Shown one piece after another: positions 26,122 to 35,044 of a stretch of 64,000 bases of DNA. The notes beneath the pieces are model-generated. The model did not search any database. It was not told the origin of the DNA and saw only the letters and a program-made list of their open reading frames with translations. This stretch comes from UBA7985 sp002690455 (GTDB lineage: Bacteria > Pseudomonadota > Alphaproteobacteria > UBA7985), in NCBI GenBank assembly GCA_965662775.1, contig CBFIIW010000001.1:62001-126000 (forward strand), given 5' to 3'. How positions within the stretch are numbered: position 1 is the first letter of the stretch; each line of letters opens with the position of its first letter. A program made the translations under genes and the position numbers.

Positions 26122-27483
26122 CTAGGTTTTGACCCGGCCGATGGAGGTATTTGTGTGGCGAGCGATGATCGCCAACGAGAGAAGGAAAACACAGGCAGGC
26201 AGAAGCGAAGAACAGACCCGGATCATCAGAACCGCAGGTTCGGTTTGGTCTGGAAACACCTGCGTACCGTTTTCGAAGTAAGCCTGCTGATAGCCTGCGA
26301 AGCTCAGCAGCGCGCCAAACACCAACGGGCCAAAGGCGATACCCAGCTTCTGTTGAGTGGTGAACCAGCCATTGAATGCGCCTTCCAGCGATATTCCAGT
26401 CCGCACCTGCCCGTCGGTCACGCTGTCCGGGATCATCGACCATGGAAAGATTTGGTAACCGCCAAAGAACCAGCCCACGAGCGCCATGATCGGATACAGG
26501 AAGACGATGGAGTCAGCGTTGAGCAGGAATACAGAAGCGACGACTATTGCCAGCCCAAAAATGGCAACAATATAACCCCGTTTCTTGCCGATGCGTCCCC
26601 CAAGCCAGGTCCAGAATGGCATCGAGGCCATCGTCGAAATGACAAAGATTCCAAAGAAAACCGCGTTGTCGGCAACCGGGTCTTCACGCAGGAAATGGTA
26701 TTTCAAAACGAACAAGAGGTTCGAGGTTACAACCGTCAAAAACGAGACCTGCAGGAAGTAAGTTCCCAGAAGTGTACGGAAAGACGGTGTGGCAAAAACT
26801 GCTCGTGCCTGTACCCAGACTGCGGGGACGTGCTCAGCTAGTTTCATCGGGGCATTGCGCATCATCAGCACGCCAAAAATCACGGGCAGCGAAAACAAGG
26901 GGATTAGAATGATCGTTGCAATTCTGAATCCAGCGGGATCGACGGCATTCTCGGAAAAAAGTGATACAATGATCGGCACCGCGCCGCCGCCAATAAACAT
27001 CCCAATCGAACCCACGCCCCACCGCCAAGCGGTGATATTGGTGCGCTCGTGATAGTCGTCACTCATCTCTGCGGTTATTGCTCCACCCGGCACCGAAATC
27101 AGCGTCAGTGCAAAGTAAGTGGCCATAGTGAAAATCATGAAATACAGCGCTGAAGGGACCCAGCTGTCGAAATCGACCAACGGCGCAGCGAACATCAGCG
27201 CAACGGTTGGTCCAAGCAGAATGCCCCCCGCCAGCATAAACGGTCTTCGCCGCCCCATTCGGCTTTTGGTCCGGTCGGACCAGTTCCCGATCAACGGGTC
27301 AGTCACCACGTCAAATGTCTTGGCAAGGAAAAACAACAAACCAGCATAGAGTGGCGGCACGCCCAACGCTTCGGTCATGTAAAACATGAAATAGAACGAG
27401 GCGAAGACGATAAGCGAGTTGGTACCGATTTCAACGATGCCGTAGCCGGCCTTCACAACACGGCTGACCCTAACCTGTGTCAC
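26122..27483 (-). CDS. GPH-family sugar:cation symporter (MelB-like)
   Basis: A 453-residue major-facilitator protein with about twelve helices. The GPH hallmarks are VVTDPLIGNWSDRTKSRMGRRRP (cation and sugar-binding Asp residues and the basic loop) and a central cytoplasmic loop with NAPMKLAE. These carriers move galactosides, pentosides or glucuronides with Na+ or H+. It is divergent from a MelR-like regulator and next to a GH4 MelA-like enzyme, so the likely substrate is an alpha-galactoside such as melibiose. Confidence 0.88.
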   Translation of the reverse strand: MTQVRVSRVVKAGYGIVEIGTNSLIVFASFYFMFYMTEALGVPPLYAGLLFFLAKTFDVVTDPLIGNWSDRTKSRMGRRRPFMLAGGILLGPTVALMFAAPLVDFDSWVPSALYFMIFTMATYFALTLISVPGGAITAEMSDDYHERTNITAWRWGVGSIGMFIGGGAVPIIVSLFSENAVDPAGFRIATIILIPLFSLPVIFGVLMMRNAPMKLAEHVPAVWVQARAVFATPSFRTLLGTYFLQVSFLTVVTSNLLFVLKYHFLREDPVADNAVFFGIFVISTMASMPFWTWLGGRIGKKRGYIVAIFGLAIVVASVFLLNADSIVFLYPIMALVGWFFGGYQIFPWSMIPDSVTDGQVRTGISLEGAFNGWFTTQQKLGIAFGPLVFGALLSFAGYQQAYFENGTQVFPDQTEPAVLMIRVCSSLLPACVFLLSLAIIARHTNTSIGRVKT

Positions 27484-27716
27484 AAGCGCGCTCCCTCCTC
27501 AGCTCTGCCAGCGCAAGTGGACGCCGTAGTTTTTAAATTTATCCGGAGACTGGCCTAACAGATTTCAACCTGAATGCCACTGCAAATTGCTGAGGCAAAG
27601 GGTGCTGTCCCAGCGCGATTCTCTAGCAGTCCAGTGGAAAAATTCCGTAAACCTACGATTAAATTACTGTATTCTACCCTTAATCTTCGCGGTTTATTGT
27701 GAAATTACTTAATTTG

Positions 27717-28649
27717 ATGCACATAAAACAAGAATTCCTCTCGTCAATGGAAGATACAGAGAAGTCTGATATGGCGTCCCTCAGCCCGGATAACGACTTT
27801 CTGAACTATGCGGACACGCAACTCATCCCGAGCCTCGATGGTGTCCTGATCGAGCGCCATCGACCGATCGCTTTCGCCATCCCTTACCATCATCACGCCT
27901 CCGTGGAGCTGAATTTTCTCGACGGTTGCGATATGGAATACTCTTTCTCTGGTACATCCGTGGTGCGACACTCTGGTAGTCTGACGCTATTCTGGGGCGC
28001 AGCGCCCCACGGTGTGACACGGGTTCATGGCGATGGCGAAATCATCAATGTTTACGTCGCCTTTTCCCAGATCCTGCGCTGGGGCTTACCGGAGCCCTTT
28101 CTGAATTCGCTGATTGCAGGCGATGTGATGAGCGCCGCCGCCCAGCCGGAGACCGATAAGCACCTATTCCGTCGGTGGACAGATGAAATTCAGAGCCAGG
28201 ATTCGACCTGGCGGCAACTGGTTCTGGGTGAGGTTGAAATGCGGATCCGTCGCTTCGCGCTCGAAGGCTGGGAAACCGTCAAGCCGGGTTATGGCCGGGT
28301 CAAGTCTGTGGTTGGCGCAGGCGGCGCCATGCAGCACATTGAGGAGATGCTGCGTTTCATCGCCGACCGCTACTGCGACGCGATTTCAGTAACAGACGTG
28401 GCCGACAGCGTAGGACTCTCACCCTCCTATGCCATGACTTTGTTTCGTCGAGTGGTCGGGGTTCCGATCAAGGAGCACATCACGCGCATTCGACTTAGTC
28501 ATGCCCAGATGCTGTTATCCAATGCTGATGACAAGATTCTGAGTATTGCGATGGACAGCGGTTTTGGTTCGCTCTCCAGTTTTTACGAGGCGTTCCAGTC
28601 GCATCTGGACACCACGCCCTCGGCCTTTCGTCGGAACGCGCGCCGCTAG
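27717..28649 (+). CDS. AraC-family transcriptional regulator (MelR-like)
   Basis: A 310-residue regulator. The N-terminal cupin domain (about 35-120) includes GVLIERHRPIAFAIPYHHHASVELNFL, similar to MelR; the C-terminal about 100 residues are the AraC double helix-turn-helix (ITDVADSVGL-like VTDVADSVGLSPSYAMTLFRR and ILSIAMDSGFGSLSSFYEAF). It probably activates the symporter gene and the downstream MelA-like gene when a galactoside is bound. The start is uncertain: a GTG at 27699 and ATGs at 27717 and 27747 have no clear ribosome site. Confidence 0.85.
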   Translation: MHIKQEFLSSMEDTEKSDMASLSPDNDFLNYADTQLIPSLDGVLIERHRPIAFAIPYHHHASVELNFLDGCDMEYSFSGTSVVRHSGSLTLFWGAAPHGVTRVHGDGEIINVYVAFSQILRWGLPEPFLNSLIAGDVMSAAAQPETDKHLFRRWTDEIQSQDSTWRQLVLGEVEMRIRRFALEGWETVKPGYGRVKSVVGAGGAMQHIEEMLRFIADRYCDAISVTDVADSVGLSPSYAMTLFRRVVGVPIKEHITRIRLSHAQMLLSNADDKILSIAMDSGFGSLSSFYEAFQSHLDTTPSAFRRNARR

Positions 28650-28819
28650 GTGCACACAGTTGTCCGATCTTACGCTCGTCTCTAAGACAGGCGATAACCG
28701 GAAAAATTTCTTGGATTTTGTGAAGCAATGTCGGTTGCCATCTTTAGGCTGTGTAGTGAGCCGGGCTACCGTCCCGGGTTTTGTTTCAGCTGATTGGCTG
28801 GGTTCGGAGGAATAGAGTT

Positions 28820-30196
28820 ATGGCGGCGGGTCCTCGCATCGCCTTTATCGGTGCTGGTTCAACAGTTTTCATGAAAAATATTGTGGGGGATATCCTTCAG
28901 CGCCCTGCGCTGGCTGATGCCCATTTTGCACTCATGGATATCGATCAGGTTCGATTGGATGAATCAGCGCTGGTCGCCGGCAAGATTATCTCGACCCTGA
29001 AGACTGGCGCGACGCTCTCGACCCACACTGACCGCCGGGAAGCATTGAGCAAGGCTGACTTTGTTATTGTCGCCTTTCAAATTGGTGGCTACGAGCCCTG
29101 CACGGTCACTGACTTTGAAATCCCAAACTCTTTCGGCCTGCGGCAGACTATTGCTGACACGCTCGGCGTAGGAGGGATCATGCGGGGCCTGCGGACCGTG
29201 CCACATTTGTGGGCTGTGTGTGACGACATTCTCGACGTGTGCCCCGACGCGCTGATGCTGCAGTACGTCAATCCGATGGCAATCAACACCTGGGCGATCG
29301 AAGCGCGCTATCCGCAAATCCGGCAGGTTGGTCTGTGCCATTCGGTTCAGGGAACGGCCGAAGAACTGGCTCATGATCTTGATCTCGACGTCGCGAATCT
29401 CCGCTATCGCGTGGGCGGGATCAATCACATGGCCTTCTTTCTCGAGCTAGAAGAACGGCTTGCAGACGGCAGTAGCCGCGATCTTTACCCTGAACTCCAT
29501 CGTGCCTACGCAGAGGGTCGCGCCCCCAAGCCCAACCGGATGCAGCCGCGCTGCGAGAACCGTGTCCGCTACGAAATGCTCAAACGACTTGGCTATTTCG
29601 TGACCGAGAGCTCCGAACACTTCGCTGAATATGTCCCGTATTTCATCAAGGGCAGTCGTCCGGATCTGATAGAGAAATACCGTGTTCCGCTGGATGAGTA
29701 CCCAAAGCGTTGCATTGAGCAGGTTGAGGCCTGGAACACGCAAGCGCAGGCGTTCCGCGATGCTGACGAGATCGACGTCGAGGCCAGCCACGAATACGCA
29801 TCCGAAATTATCAACGCCATGTGGAACGACACACCCGCGGTCATTTACGGTAACACACGGAATGCTGGCTATATCTCCAACCTACCCGAGGGATGCGCGG
29901 TGGAAGTGCCCTGTCTGGTCGATGCCAATGGTGTCCAGCCAACGGCCATTGGCGACCTGCCTAAGCAGTTGGTCGGTCTCATCCGCACCAATATTTCCGT
30001 ACAGGAATTGACGGTTGAAGCCCTGATGACCGAAAACCGTGAGCACATATATCACGCCGCTATGCTCGACCCTCACACCGCCGCCGAGTTGGACCTTGAG
30101 CAGATCTGGTCGCTGACCGATGCTCTGATCGAGGGCCACGGTGCGTGGTTGCCTGACTGGTGTCACGGACCGGCGAAGAAGGCGATTGCTGCATAA
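28820..30196 (+). CDS. melA: GH4-family alpha-galactosidase-like enzyme (MelA)
   Basis: A 458-residue NAD- and metal-dependent glycosidase of family GH4. The dinucleotide site IAFIGAGSTVFMKNIVGDI opens the protein, the ADFVIVAFQIGGYEP loop follows, and the metal/catalytic site is in GLCHSVQGTAEEL and GGINHMAFFLEL. GH4 enzymes oxidise C3, eliminate the aglycone, and re-reduce. The sequence is closest in pattern to MelA; related GH4 enzymes act on alpha-glucosides or galacturonides, so substrate is inferred also from the MelR-like regulator and GPH symporter. GGAGG lies nine bases before the ATG. Confidence 0.85.
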   Translation: MAAGPRIAFIGAGSTVFMKNIVGDILQRPALADAHFALMDIDQVRLDESALVAGKIISTLKTGATLSTHTDRREALSKADFVIVAFQIGGYEPCTVTDFEIPNSFGLRQTIADTLGVGGIMRGLRTVPHLWAVCDDILDVCPDALMLQYVNPMAINTWAIEARYPQIRQVGLCHSVQGTAEELAHDLDLDVANLRYRVGGINHMAFFLELEERLADGSSRDLYPELHRAYAEGRAPKPNRMQPRCENRVRYEMLKRLGYFVTESSEHFAEYVPYFIKGSRPDLIEKYRVPLDEYPKRCIEQVEAWNTQAQAFRDADEIDVEASHEYASEIINAMWNDTPAVIYGNTRNAGYISNLPEGCAVEVPCLVDANGVQPTAIGDLPKQLVGLIRTNISVQELTVEALMTENREHIYHAAMLDPHTAAELDLEQIWSLTDALIEGHGAWLPDWCHGPAKKAIAA

Positions 30197-30215
30197 GCCT
30201 GGCGGGTTTGTCACA

Positions 30216-31322
30216 CTAGTTAAAGGTTGCGATCGAAGGGCCAAACTGCTCGGGATCGATACTCACCCCCAAGCCAGGCTCATTCGGCACGCTGATGCGG
30301 CCATCGACGGCACGCACCCCGCGTTGAGCATCATAGTGGCCGTTGATATGCGGCTGCGCCAGCCAGACCCCGTCCAGCAGCGCGGGCTGCACGGTGGACG
30401 CCATGTGAACACAAGCCGCAGCGATGATGTCACCGCCCCACGAATCATCGCACGTGTGGCGCAACCCTGCCGCCTCACAAATATCCCGCGCGGCCTGCAT
30501 ACCGCTAAGCCCGCCCATGCGCGTGAGTTTCAATCCAAATCCATCGACCAACCCCTGCCCGGACGCACGGACCAGTGTGGCAATATCTGTTGCGCTTTCA
30601 TCCATGTATAGCGGATGCGCCAATCTCGGGCGGATCTGTGCGAGCTGTGCCAGCGTATCGCAAGGCTGCTCAATAGCCACTGGAATATCCCGCAGTGACT
30701 GCGACAGAGTGATGGCATCAGCGGGGTTTAACGCCCGGTTTGCATCCAGAACGAGGCGTACCTGCGGATTGAGAGCAGCCCAAACCCGCCGTACGGTCTC
30801 AATGTCTTCAGCAATGGGCCTACCGCCGACTTTGATCTGTAAGCGTTGATATCCTTCTTGCGCCCGTTCGGCAGCTTCACGCGCCATCTCTTCGGGCGGG
30901 CCGACGCTAATGGCGAAGTAGGCGGGCACACAATCCGTCAGTGCGCCGCCAAGCAGGGCGAACACAGGCAAACCTCTCGTGCGGGCCAACGCATCGTGCA
31001 CCGCTATGTCTAACGCCGCCTTGGCATAAGCATGCCCGTTTAAAGCTGCGTCCATTCTCCCTTGCACAGCGCGAAGATTGGCTGCGTCGCTACCGATCAA
31101 GGCAGGTCCGAGTACGTTCAACGCGGCGCGCGCGCCCTCTGCATGAGCTGGGGCATAAGTTGCCCCCAAGGGGCAGGTCTCGCCCCATCCGACCACCCCG
31201 CCTTCCAGTTCAACGGACACAAGGGTGCTGTTCAAAGACCACACCGGGCCGCTAGACATAACGTAAGGTCCTTCATGAACCGGGAGATCCTGCTGATACA
31301 GCTTGATTGAGAGAATTTTCAC
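30216..31322 (-). CDS. hpbD: Enolase-superfamily epimerase, probable 4-hydroxyproline betaine 2-epimerase (HpbD-like)
   Basis: A 368-residue muconate-lactonising-type enzyme. The cap domain starts MKILSIKLYQQDLPVHEGPY. The barrel has the first catalytic Lys in RLQIKVGGRP, metal ligands in VLDANRALNP, AIEQPC and YMDESATD, and the second catalytic Lys in GFGLKLTRMGGLSG, followed by TCDDSWGGDI. The closeness to HpbD (shared VWSL, GWGETCP, YAKAALDIAVHD, HTCDD-WGGDI, WLAQP) supports action on proline betaine or hydroxyproline betaine. None of the demethylases of the known pathway lies beside it, so the role is inferred. Confidence 0.75.
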   Translation of the reverse strand: MKILSIKLYQQDLPVHEGPYVMSSGPVWSLNSTLVSVELEGGVVGWGETCPLGATYAPAHAEGARAALNVLGPALIGSDAANLRAVQGRMDAALNGHAYAKAALDIAVHDALARTRGLPVFALLGGALTDCVPAYFAISVGPPEEMAREAAERAQEGYQRLQIKVGGRPIAEDIETVRRVWAALNPQVRLVLDANRALNPADAITLSQSLRDIPVAIEQPCDTLAQLAQIRPRLAHPLYMDESATDIATLVRASGQGLVDGFGLKLTRMGGLSGMQAARDICEAAGLRHTCDDSWGGDIIAAACVHMASTVQPALLDGVWLAQPHINGHYDAQRGVRAVDGRISVPNEPGLGVSIDPEQFGPSIATFN

Positions 31323-31337
31323 GGCGTGGGGCTTTCC

Positions 31338-31354
31338 GGTTATAACGTCTAACC
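31338..31354. promoter_or_regulatory. Inverted repeat GGTTA-N7-TAACC in divergent promoter region
   Basis: A perfect five-base inverted repeat with a seven-base spacer lies 16 bases upstream of the epimerase start and about 145 bases before the MerC-like gene. The GTTATAAC start resembles Zur-type sites, but the second half does not match well. It could be an operator for either gene. Confidence 0.3.
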
Positions 31355-31497
31355 AACAAGGCGAAATTTTGGGTAACTGTCAAAATGAGACACTTTTTCA
31401 GCCCAACGGCGGTGTCGGAGGGCTGGTGCGCGGACCGCAGCTCTTGCGCTGTGGCAGACTTACCGTATCTTTACGCCTTGAACCAAGAGGGAGCACG

Positions 31498-31959
31498 ATG
31501 ACACTTAAACCCGACGAACAGTCAAAGGCTGTCATATCGCAGACCACGATAGGCCTGCAGGTATCGAGCTTGCTGGTGCACGTGTTCTGTTGTGGACTTC
31601 CACTCGTGGTGCATATGGCTGCTCTGGGCGGGATTACAGGGCTGACCTTGCTGCCACTGGGTTTCGAGAGCTGGTTTCACCAGAATGAAATCATCATTTT
31701 CTACCTGGCTGTAGCGATGGTCGCGCTTTCAGCCGTGATGTACTTCACAAGCCGTCTTCACGCGGCACAGGCCCATCATAGCCATCACGATTGTGAAGAT
31801 CACCACAACACTGATGCCCTTGAACTCCACCCACACTGCGACCACGAAGACGACTGCGAGCGGCGCTCGAGCACCGGTCGTTGGTTGCTGGTCGCCTCGG
31901 TGCTACTGCTGGGACTGAACGCCTTTATGACCTTTGGATTTAATCACGGACACGCCTGA
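31498..31959 (+). CDS. MerC-like small membrane protein with His/Cys-rich metal-binding loop
   Basis: A 153-residue protein with four hydrophobic segments. The first helix has a double Cys (LLVHVFCCGLPLVVH), as in MerC-type metal transporters. Between the third and fourth helices is a soluble loop of about 40 residues with eight His, three Cys and many Asp/Glu (HHSHHDCEDHH, then PHCDHEDDCE), and the protein ends HGHA. This points to binding and transport of a divalent or soft metal such as Zn or Hg. AGAGGGAG lies before the ATG. No other metal-resistance gene is next to it. Confidence 0.7.
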   Translation: MTLKPDEQSKAVISQTTIGLQVSSLLVHVFCCGLPLVVHMAALGGITGLTLLPLGFESWFHQNEIIIFYLAVAMVALSAVMYFTSRLHAAQAHHSHHDCEDHHNTDALELHPHCDHEDDCERRSSTGRWLLVASVLLLGLNAFMTFGFNHGHA

Positions 31960-32029
31960 CCAATCGTCGCTTAGGTCACGCGCTGGATACCCCCAATTAG
32001 CAAAATCCCCCCAAGCTCATCGCCATCTA

Positions 32030-32755
32030 TCAGGGTCGAGGCGTTTCCATTGCGGCATAGATGTCATTCTGGCGAGCGTCGAGATAATCGCGGCGGGCGA
32101 GATCATCCGGGTGCATGTCACGCAGCGCTGGTGCGTCAACTTTGAAGTGCCTGTAGTCGTCCACGCCACGGACAAGAATGGCACTATCTTCATCGTGCTT
32201 AAGCTGTTTTGCATCGGTGGAGACAAATTGGATGTTCACCCCAATCCGGCGGTCACTGGAGTGATTGGGCATCGAGGCATGTAGCGTCCAGCCATGGTGC
32301 AGGCTAACTTCGCCCGGCCGAAGTGGCGCCAGCCGAGCGGCGCTCTCGTCGATCCCTTCAACGGTCTGACCAAAGGCCAGCACATTGCTCGGGTCGTGGG
32401 TCTTCACGTGCTCGTAGTGGCCCGTTTTGTGAGACCCCGGAATCATCCGCATACAACCGCTTTCTGCCGTCGCGGGTGAAAGTGCGACCCACGCCGAAAC
32501 CTGATGATCGTTGCTGAGCCCCCAATAGGTCAGATCCTGATGCCAGCTCACATGGGAAGTCGCGCCCGCCTCCTTGACGATATAGCAGCTGTTGTAGAGC
32601 AAGATGTTCGGACCGATGAGTGCTTCGACTGCATCAAGTAAGGTCGGATTGGTGGCAATTTCCCAAGGTGAACGGAGAACAGAGTGCATCTTGTACTTGT
32701 AGTGCAGTTTGCCCTGCGCGGCTTCGGTTTGCTCCATAATTGCGCGGTGAGCCAT
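32030..32755 (-). CDS. Phytanoyl-CoA dioxygenase (PhyH) family protein, 5' end interrupted by an amber codon
   Basis: Fe(II)/2-oxoglutarate-dependent dioxygenase. The iron-binding H-x-D is in VSWHQDLTYWG, the distal His and the 2-oxoglutarate Arg in LHASMPNHSSDRRIG. From the ATG at 32755 the protein has 241 residues, but the typical family N-terminus is encoded just upstream in the same frame (DHYERDGYIAPLRLFSEEDA). That part is reached from an ATG at 32836 with a GGGAGGG site seven bases before it, after passing a TAG at 32824-32822, codon 5. Family members usually have Gln at this place, so CAG to TAG is likely. The ATG at 32755 may still give a shorter protein. Confidence 0.7.
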   Translation of the reverse strand: MAHRAIMEQTEAAQGKLHYKYKMHSVLRSPWEIATNPTLLDAVEALIGPNILLYNSCYIVKEAGATSHVSWHQDLTYWGLSNDHQVSAWVALSPATAESGCMRMIPGSHKTGHYEHVKTHDPSNVLAFGQTVEGIDESAARLAPLRPGEVSLHHGWTLHASMPNHSSDRRIGVNIQFVSTDAKQLKHDEDSAILVRGVDDYRHFKVDAPALRDMHPDDLARRDYLDARQNDIYAAMETPRP

Positions 32756-32962
32756 GGCGTCTTCCTCGCTAAAGAGCCGCAGCGGTGCGATGTAGCCATC
32801 TCGCTCGTAGTGGTCCTTGATCTAGGCAATCTGCATGCATCCACCCTCCCTTACCGCCGCCATTCACTGCAAATGGAGGGCTGTCGCTTTTCCTATCGCG
32901 ACGTGGTGGCGTATTTTCGCTAAGCTATCGATGTTTGGGACCCGAGCATAAGAGCCTGAGAG

Positions 32963-33472
32963 ATGAAAACACTCACGATAGAACCCCTTGAGCAGGCGTC
33001 TTTCGCACGTTTCGGCGATGTCATCGACACCCAGCGCTCCGACGGTCAGACCTACCCCATCAATGACGGTTACACACGGCGGCACCACGGGCTCTCAGCG
33101 ATTGTTGCCCAAGGTGCAGGGCCTATTCTTTCCGTGTTTGTGACGCAGAGCTTCGGCTTTCCCCTGCAGATTCGTATGCTCGAACGCCACCCGCGAGGCT
33201 CACAAGCCTTTATTCCCATCGGTTCCACCGCCATGCACGACTTTTTGGTTGTGGTGGCGGAAGGCGAGCCGTCGCCGGACCCGGCCACCCTCCGCGTCTT
33301 TCGGGCAAGCGGGGGACAGGGGGTCAACGTTCACGCTGGGGTCTGGCACCATCCGAACATTGTGCTTGAAGGCAGTCAGTCCTTTCTCGTGGTTGACCGC
33401 GAACAGCCGAGCAGCAATTTGGAAGAATACACCTTCCCCGAGACTGTTAGGCCAATCTGGCTCAAGCTGTAG
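32963..33472 (+). CDS. allA: Ureidoglycolate lyase
   Basis: A 169-residue cupin-type enzyme that splits ureidoglycolate to glyoxylate and urea, the last step of the purine pathway encoded here. The start PLEQASFARFGDVID, the LERHPRGSQAFIPIG strand and the HAGVWHHPNIVL block (metal-associated His) match the AllA family. Its 3' end overlaps the convergent alc gene by 11 bases. Confidence 0.92.
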   Translation: MKTLTIEPLEQASFARFGDVIDTQRSDGQTYPINDGYTRRHHGLSAIVAQGAGPILSVFVTQSFGFPLQIRMLERHPRGSQAFIPIGSTAMHDFLVVVAEGEPSPDPATLRVFRASGGQGVNVHAGVWHHPNIVLEGSQSFLVVDREQPSSNLEEYTFPETVRPIWLKL

Positions 33473-34514
33473 GACGTCCAAACAGCTTCAGTCGGGAAAT
33501 GCCACCATCGGGGACAATGTTGAACCGCACGACTGAAACCGGTCCGATGCCCGAGAACTGATCGCCCTCAAAGTTGTGCTCGGCATCTGCACTCAGGGGC
33601 TGGGCTGGTAGGATTTCCGGCCAGAACTGGCTGTCAGCCTTGAGGGCATCGGGATTGTTCATCAGTGCTATATCGCTACCGGTGAGAAGGCGGCCGTTCA
33701 TTGAACATGAGGCGGGAAAGTTGCCTTTGTAGTGCGCCGTATCCACCAATATCCGATCGAGCGTCCCAGTCTGCCCCAAAGCCACAATAATCCAGTCAAA
33801 ACCCGGCTCCCGGCGGCGTCGGGTTTCCCAGCCGTCACCCATGTCCAGCCCCTTGTCAGGATACAGGATCACCTCCGGGTTGCCGTAGTGGCTGTCGTTG
33901 TAGCCAAGGATGCGACCACCCCGCAGGATCGAAGACAGTTCTTCCGCTTGCGATCCATCAGCCACCGGCGACGTAGGCGAAGATAGGGGAATGCCGTGGA
34001 CCCTCAGGCGGGCAATTCCGCCGTCGGGGTACATATCCAGCCGCAGATGAGTGACAGGTTGATCGCTCCCAACCTCGAACCAGTGCGCGGCGTCAGGGCC
34101 AAGGCGGCTCATGGCGACAAGCGGCTGATACGCCCCTGCATCCGGCAGGTGCTCACCGTCGTGAAATGCGCCCTGCAGGCTCGCCGCGTGCGGGAAGTTG
34201 CCGGTGAAAAAGGCCGTATCAATATTGACCGCGCGCACGATAGTCGGTCCACCCAACCGGATAATGGCATGGTCATTGCCCCCGTCACGACGGCGACGGC
34301 TTTCCCATCCGTCCATATACTTGCCATGGTCATCGTAGAGATCGGGGTCGAAAGTCGGTTCCTCGATCCGGAGCAGCCGGTCCCGGTGGCCAAAGAATTC
34401 ATCCGTGACCGAAACCACCGATGCACCCAACCTGGTGTTGGCAAGGTTCGCATAGCGCGCGGCATAGTCTGGTACGTCTCTGACGGCCGTCATAATCGTG
34501 GAGCCCTGGCTCAT
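33462..34514 (-). CDS. alc: Allantoicase
   Basis: A 350-residue enzyme that hydrolyses allantoate to ureidoglycolate and urea. It is built of two similar halves, each with a W-E-(S/T)-RRRR motif: MDGWESRRRRDGGNDHAIIRLG and MGDGWETRRRREPGFDWIIVALG, and two DTAxFTGNFP/DTAHYKGNFPASCS blocks, the family hallmark. The start overlaps the uraD stop (ATGA). It is third in the operon puuE-uraD-alc. Confidence 0.94.
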   Translation of the reverse strand: MSQGSTIMTAVRDVPDYAARYANLANTRLGASVVSVTDEFFGHRDRLLRIEEPTFDPDLYDDHGKYMDGWESRRRRDGGNDHAIIRLGGPTIVRAVNIDTAFFTGNFPHAASLQGAFHDGEHLPDAGAYQPLVAMSRLGPDAAHWFEVGSDQPVTHLRLDMYPDGGIARLRVHGIPLSSPTSPVADGSQAEELSSILRGGRILGYNDSHYGNPEVILYPDKGLDMGDGWETRRRREPGFDWIIVALGQTGTLDRILVDTAHYKGNFPASCSMNGRLLTGSDIALMNNPDALKADSQFWPEILPAQPLSADAEHNFEGDQFSGIGPVSVVRFNIVPDGGISRLKLFGRPTA

Positions 34515-35044
34515 TCGCCCTGCCCTTTCCTGTGCGTGGTCTCTTCAACCCGATCTTCGAGCCGGAATGTCATAATTCGGCAAACCTGTCGAATCGCCTC
34601 CTCGAATTCTTCAGCCCGATCGCGGGGCAGTCGGGCACGGAAGCTTTTGAGGATCTGCGCTTTGCTCGCGCCCTTAACCGCCAGGATAAAGGGAAAGCCA
34701 AACCGGGCCTTGTATGTCTCGTTCAGCGCATAGAATTCGGTTCGCTCAGCATCGGTGAGTTGATCCAACCCAGCAGAAGCCTGCTCCTGCGTGCTGTCAT
34801 CCGTTAGCTCTCCGGCGGCGGCCAACTTGCCAGCAAGGTCGGGGTGCGCGCAGACCACCGCCAAGCGGTCCTCGTCTTCAGCCTCCCGCAACGCACGACA
34901 AAAGGCATCAATCAGGCCGTCCCGATGGAGGAAAGGAGCACTGGCCGCAGCCACTTCAGCGACCCAAGGGCTCTCCTCAGCAATATCGCCAAATTGCTCG
35001 ATGAACGCGGCGGCCCGCAGCGCATTAATCTCCTCAAGCCTCAT
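34511..35044 (-). CDS. uraD: OHCU decarboxylase
   Basis: A 177-residue enzyme that converts 2-oxo-4-hydroxy-4-carboxy-5-ureidoimidazoline to S-allantoin. The catalytic His region AVVCAHPDLAGK and the SAGLDQLT and LNETYKARFGFPFILAVKG blocks are diagnostic. The ATG at 35044 lies inside the end of puuE (11-base overlap); a longer frame exists but has no homology. It works directly after uraH. Confidence 0.93.
   Translation of the reverse strand: MRLEEINALRAAAFIEQFGDIAEESPWVAEVAAASAPFLHRDGLIDAFCRALREAEDEDRLAVVCAHPDLAGKLAAAGELTDDSTQEQASAGLDQLTDAERTEFYALNETYKARFGFPFILAVKGASKAQILKSFRARLPRDRAEEFEEAIRQVCRIMTFRLEDRVEETTHRKGQGE

Noticed and set aside
26098..26841. 247-codon plus-strand frame opposite the GPH symporter gene
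   Set aside because: It reads as a highly charged, low-homology chain opposite a conserved membrane protein, so it is an antisense shadow.
31303..31497. Upstream extension of the MerC-like gene by 65 codons
   Set aside because: Overlaps the epimerase promoter and start; the ATG at 31498 has a good GAGGGAG site and begins the conserved part.
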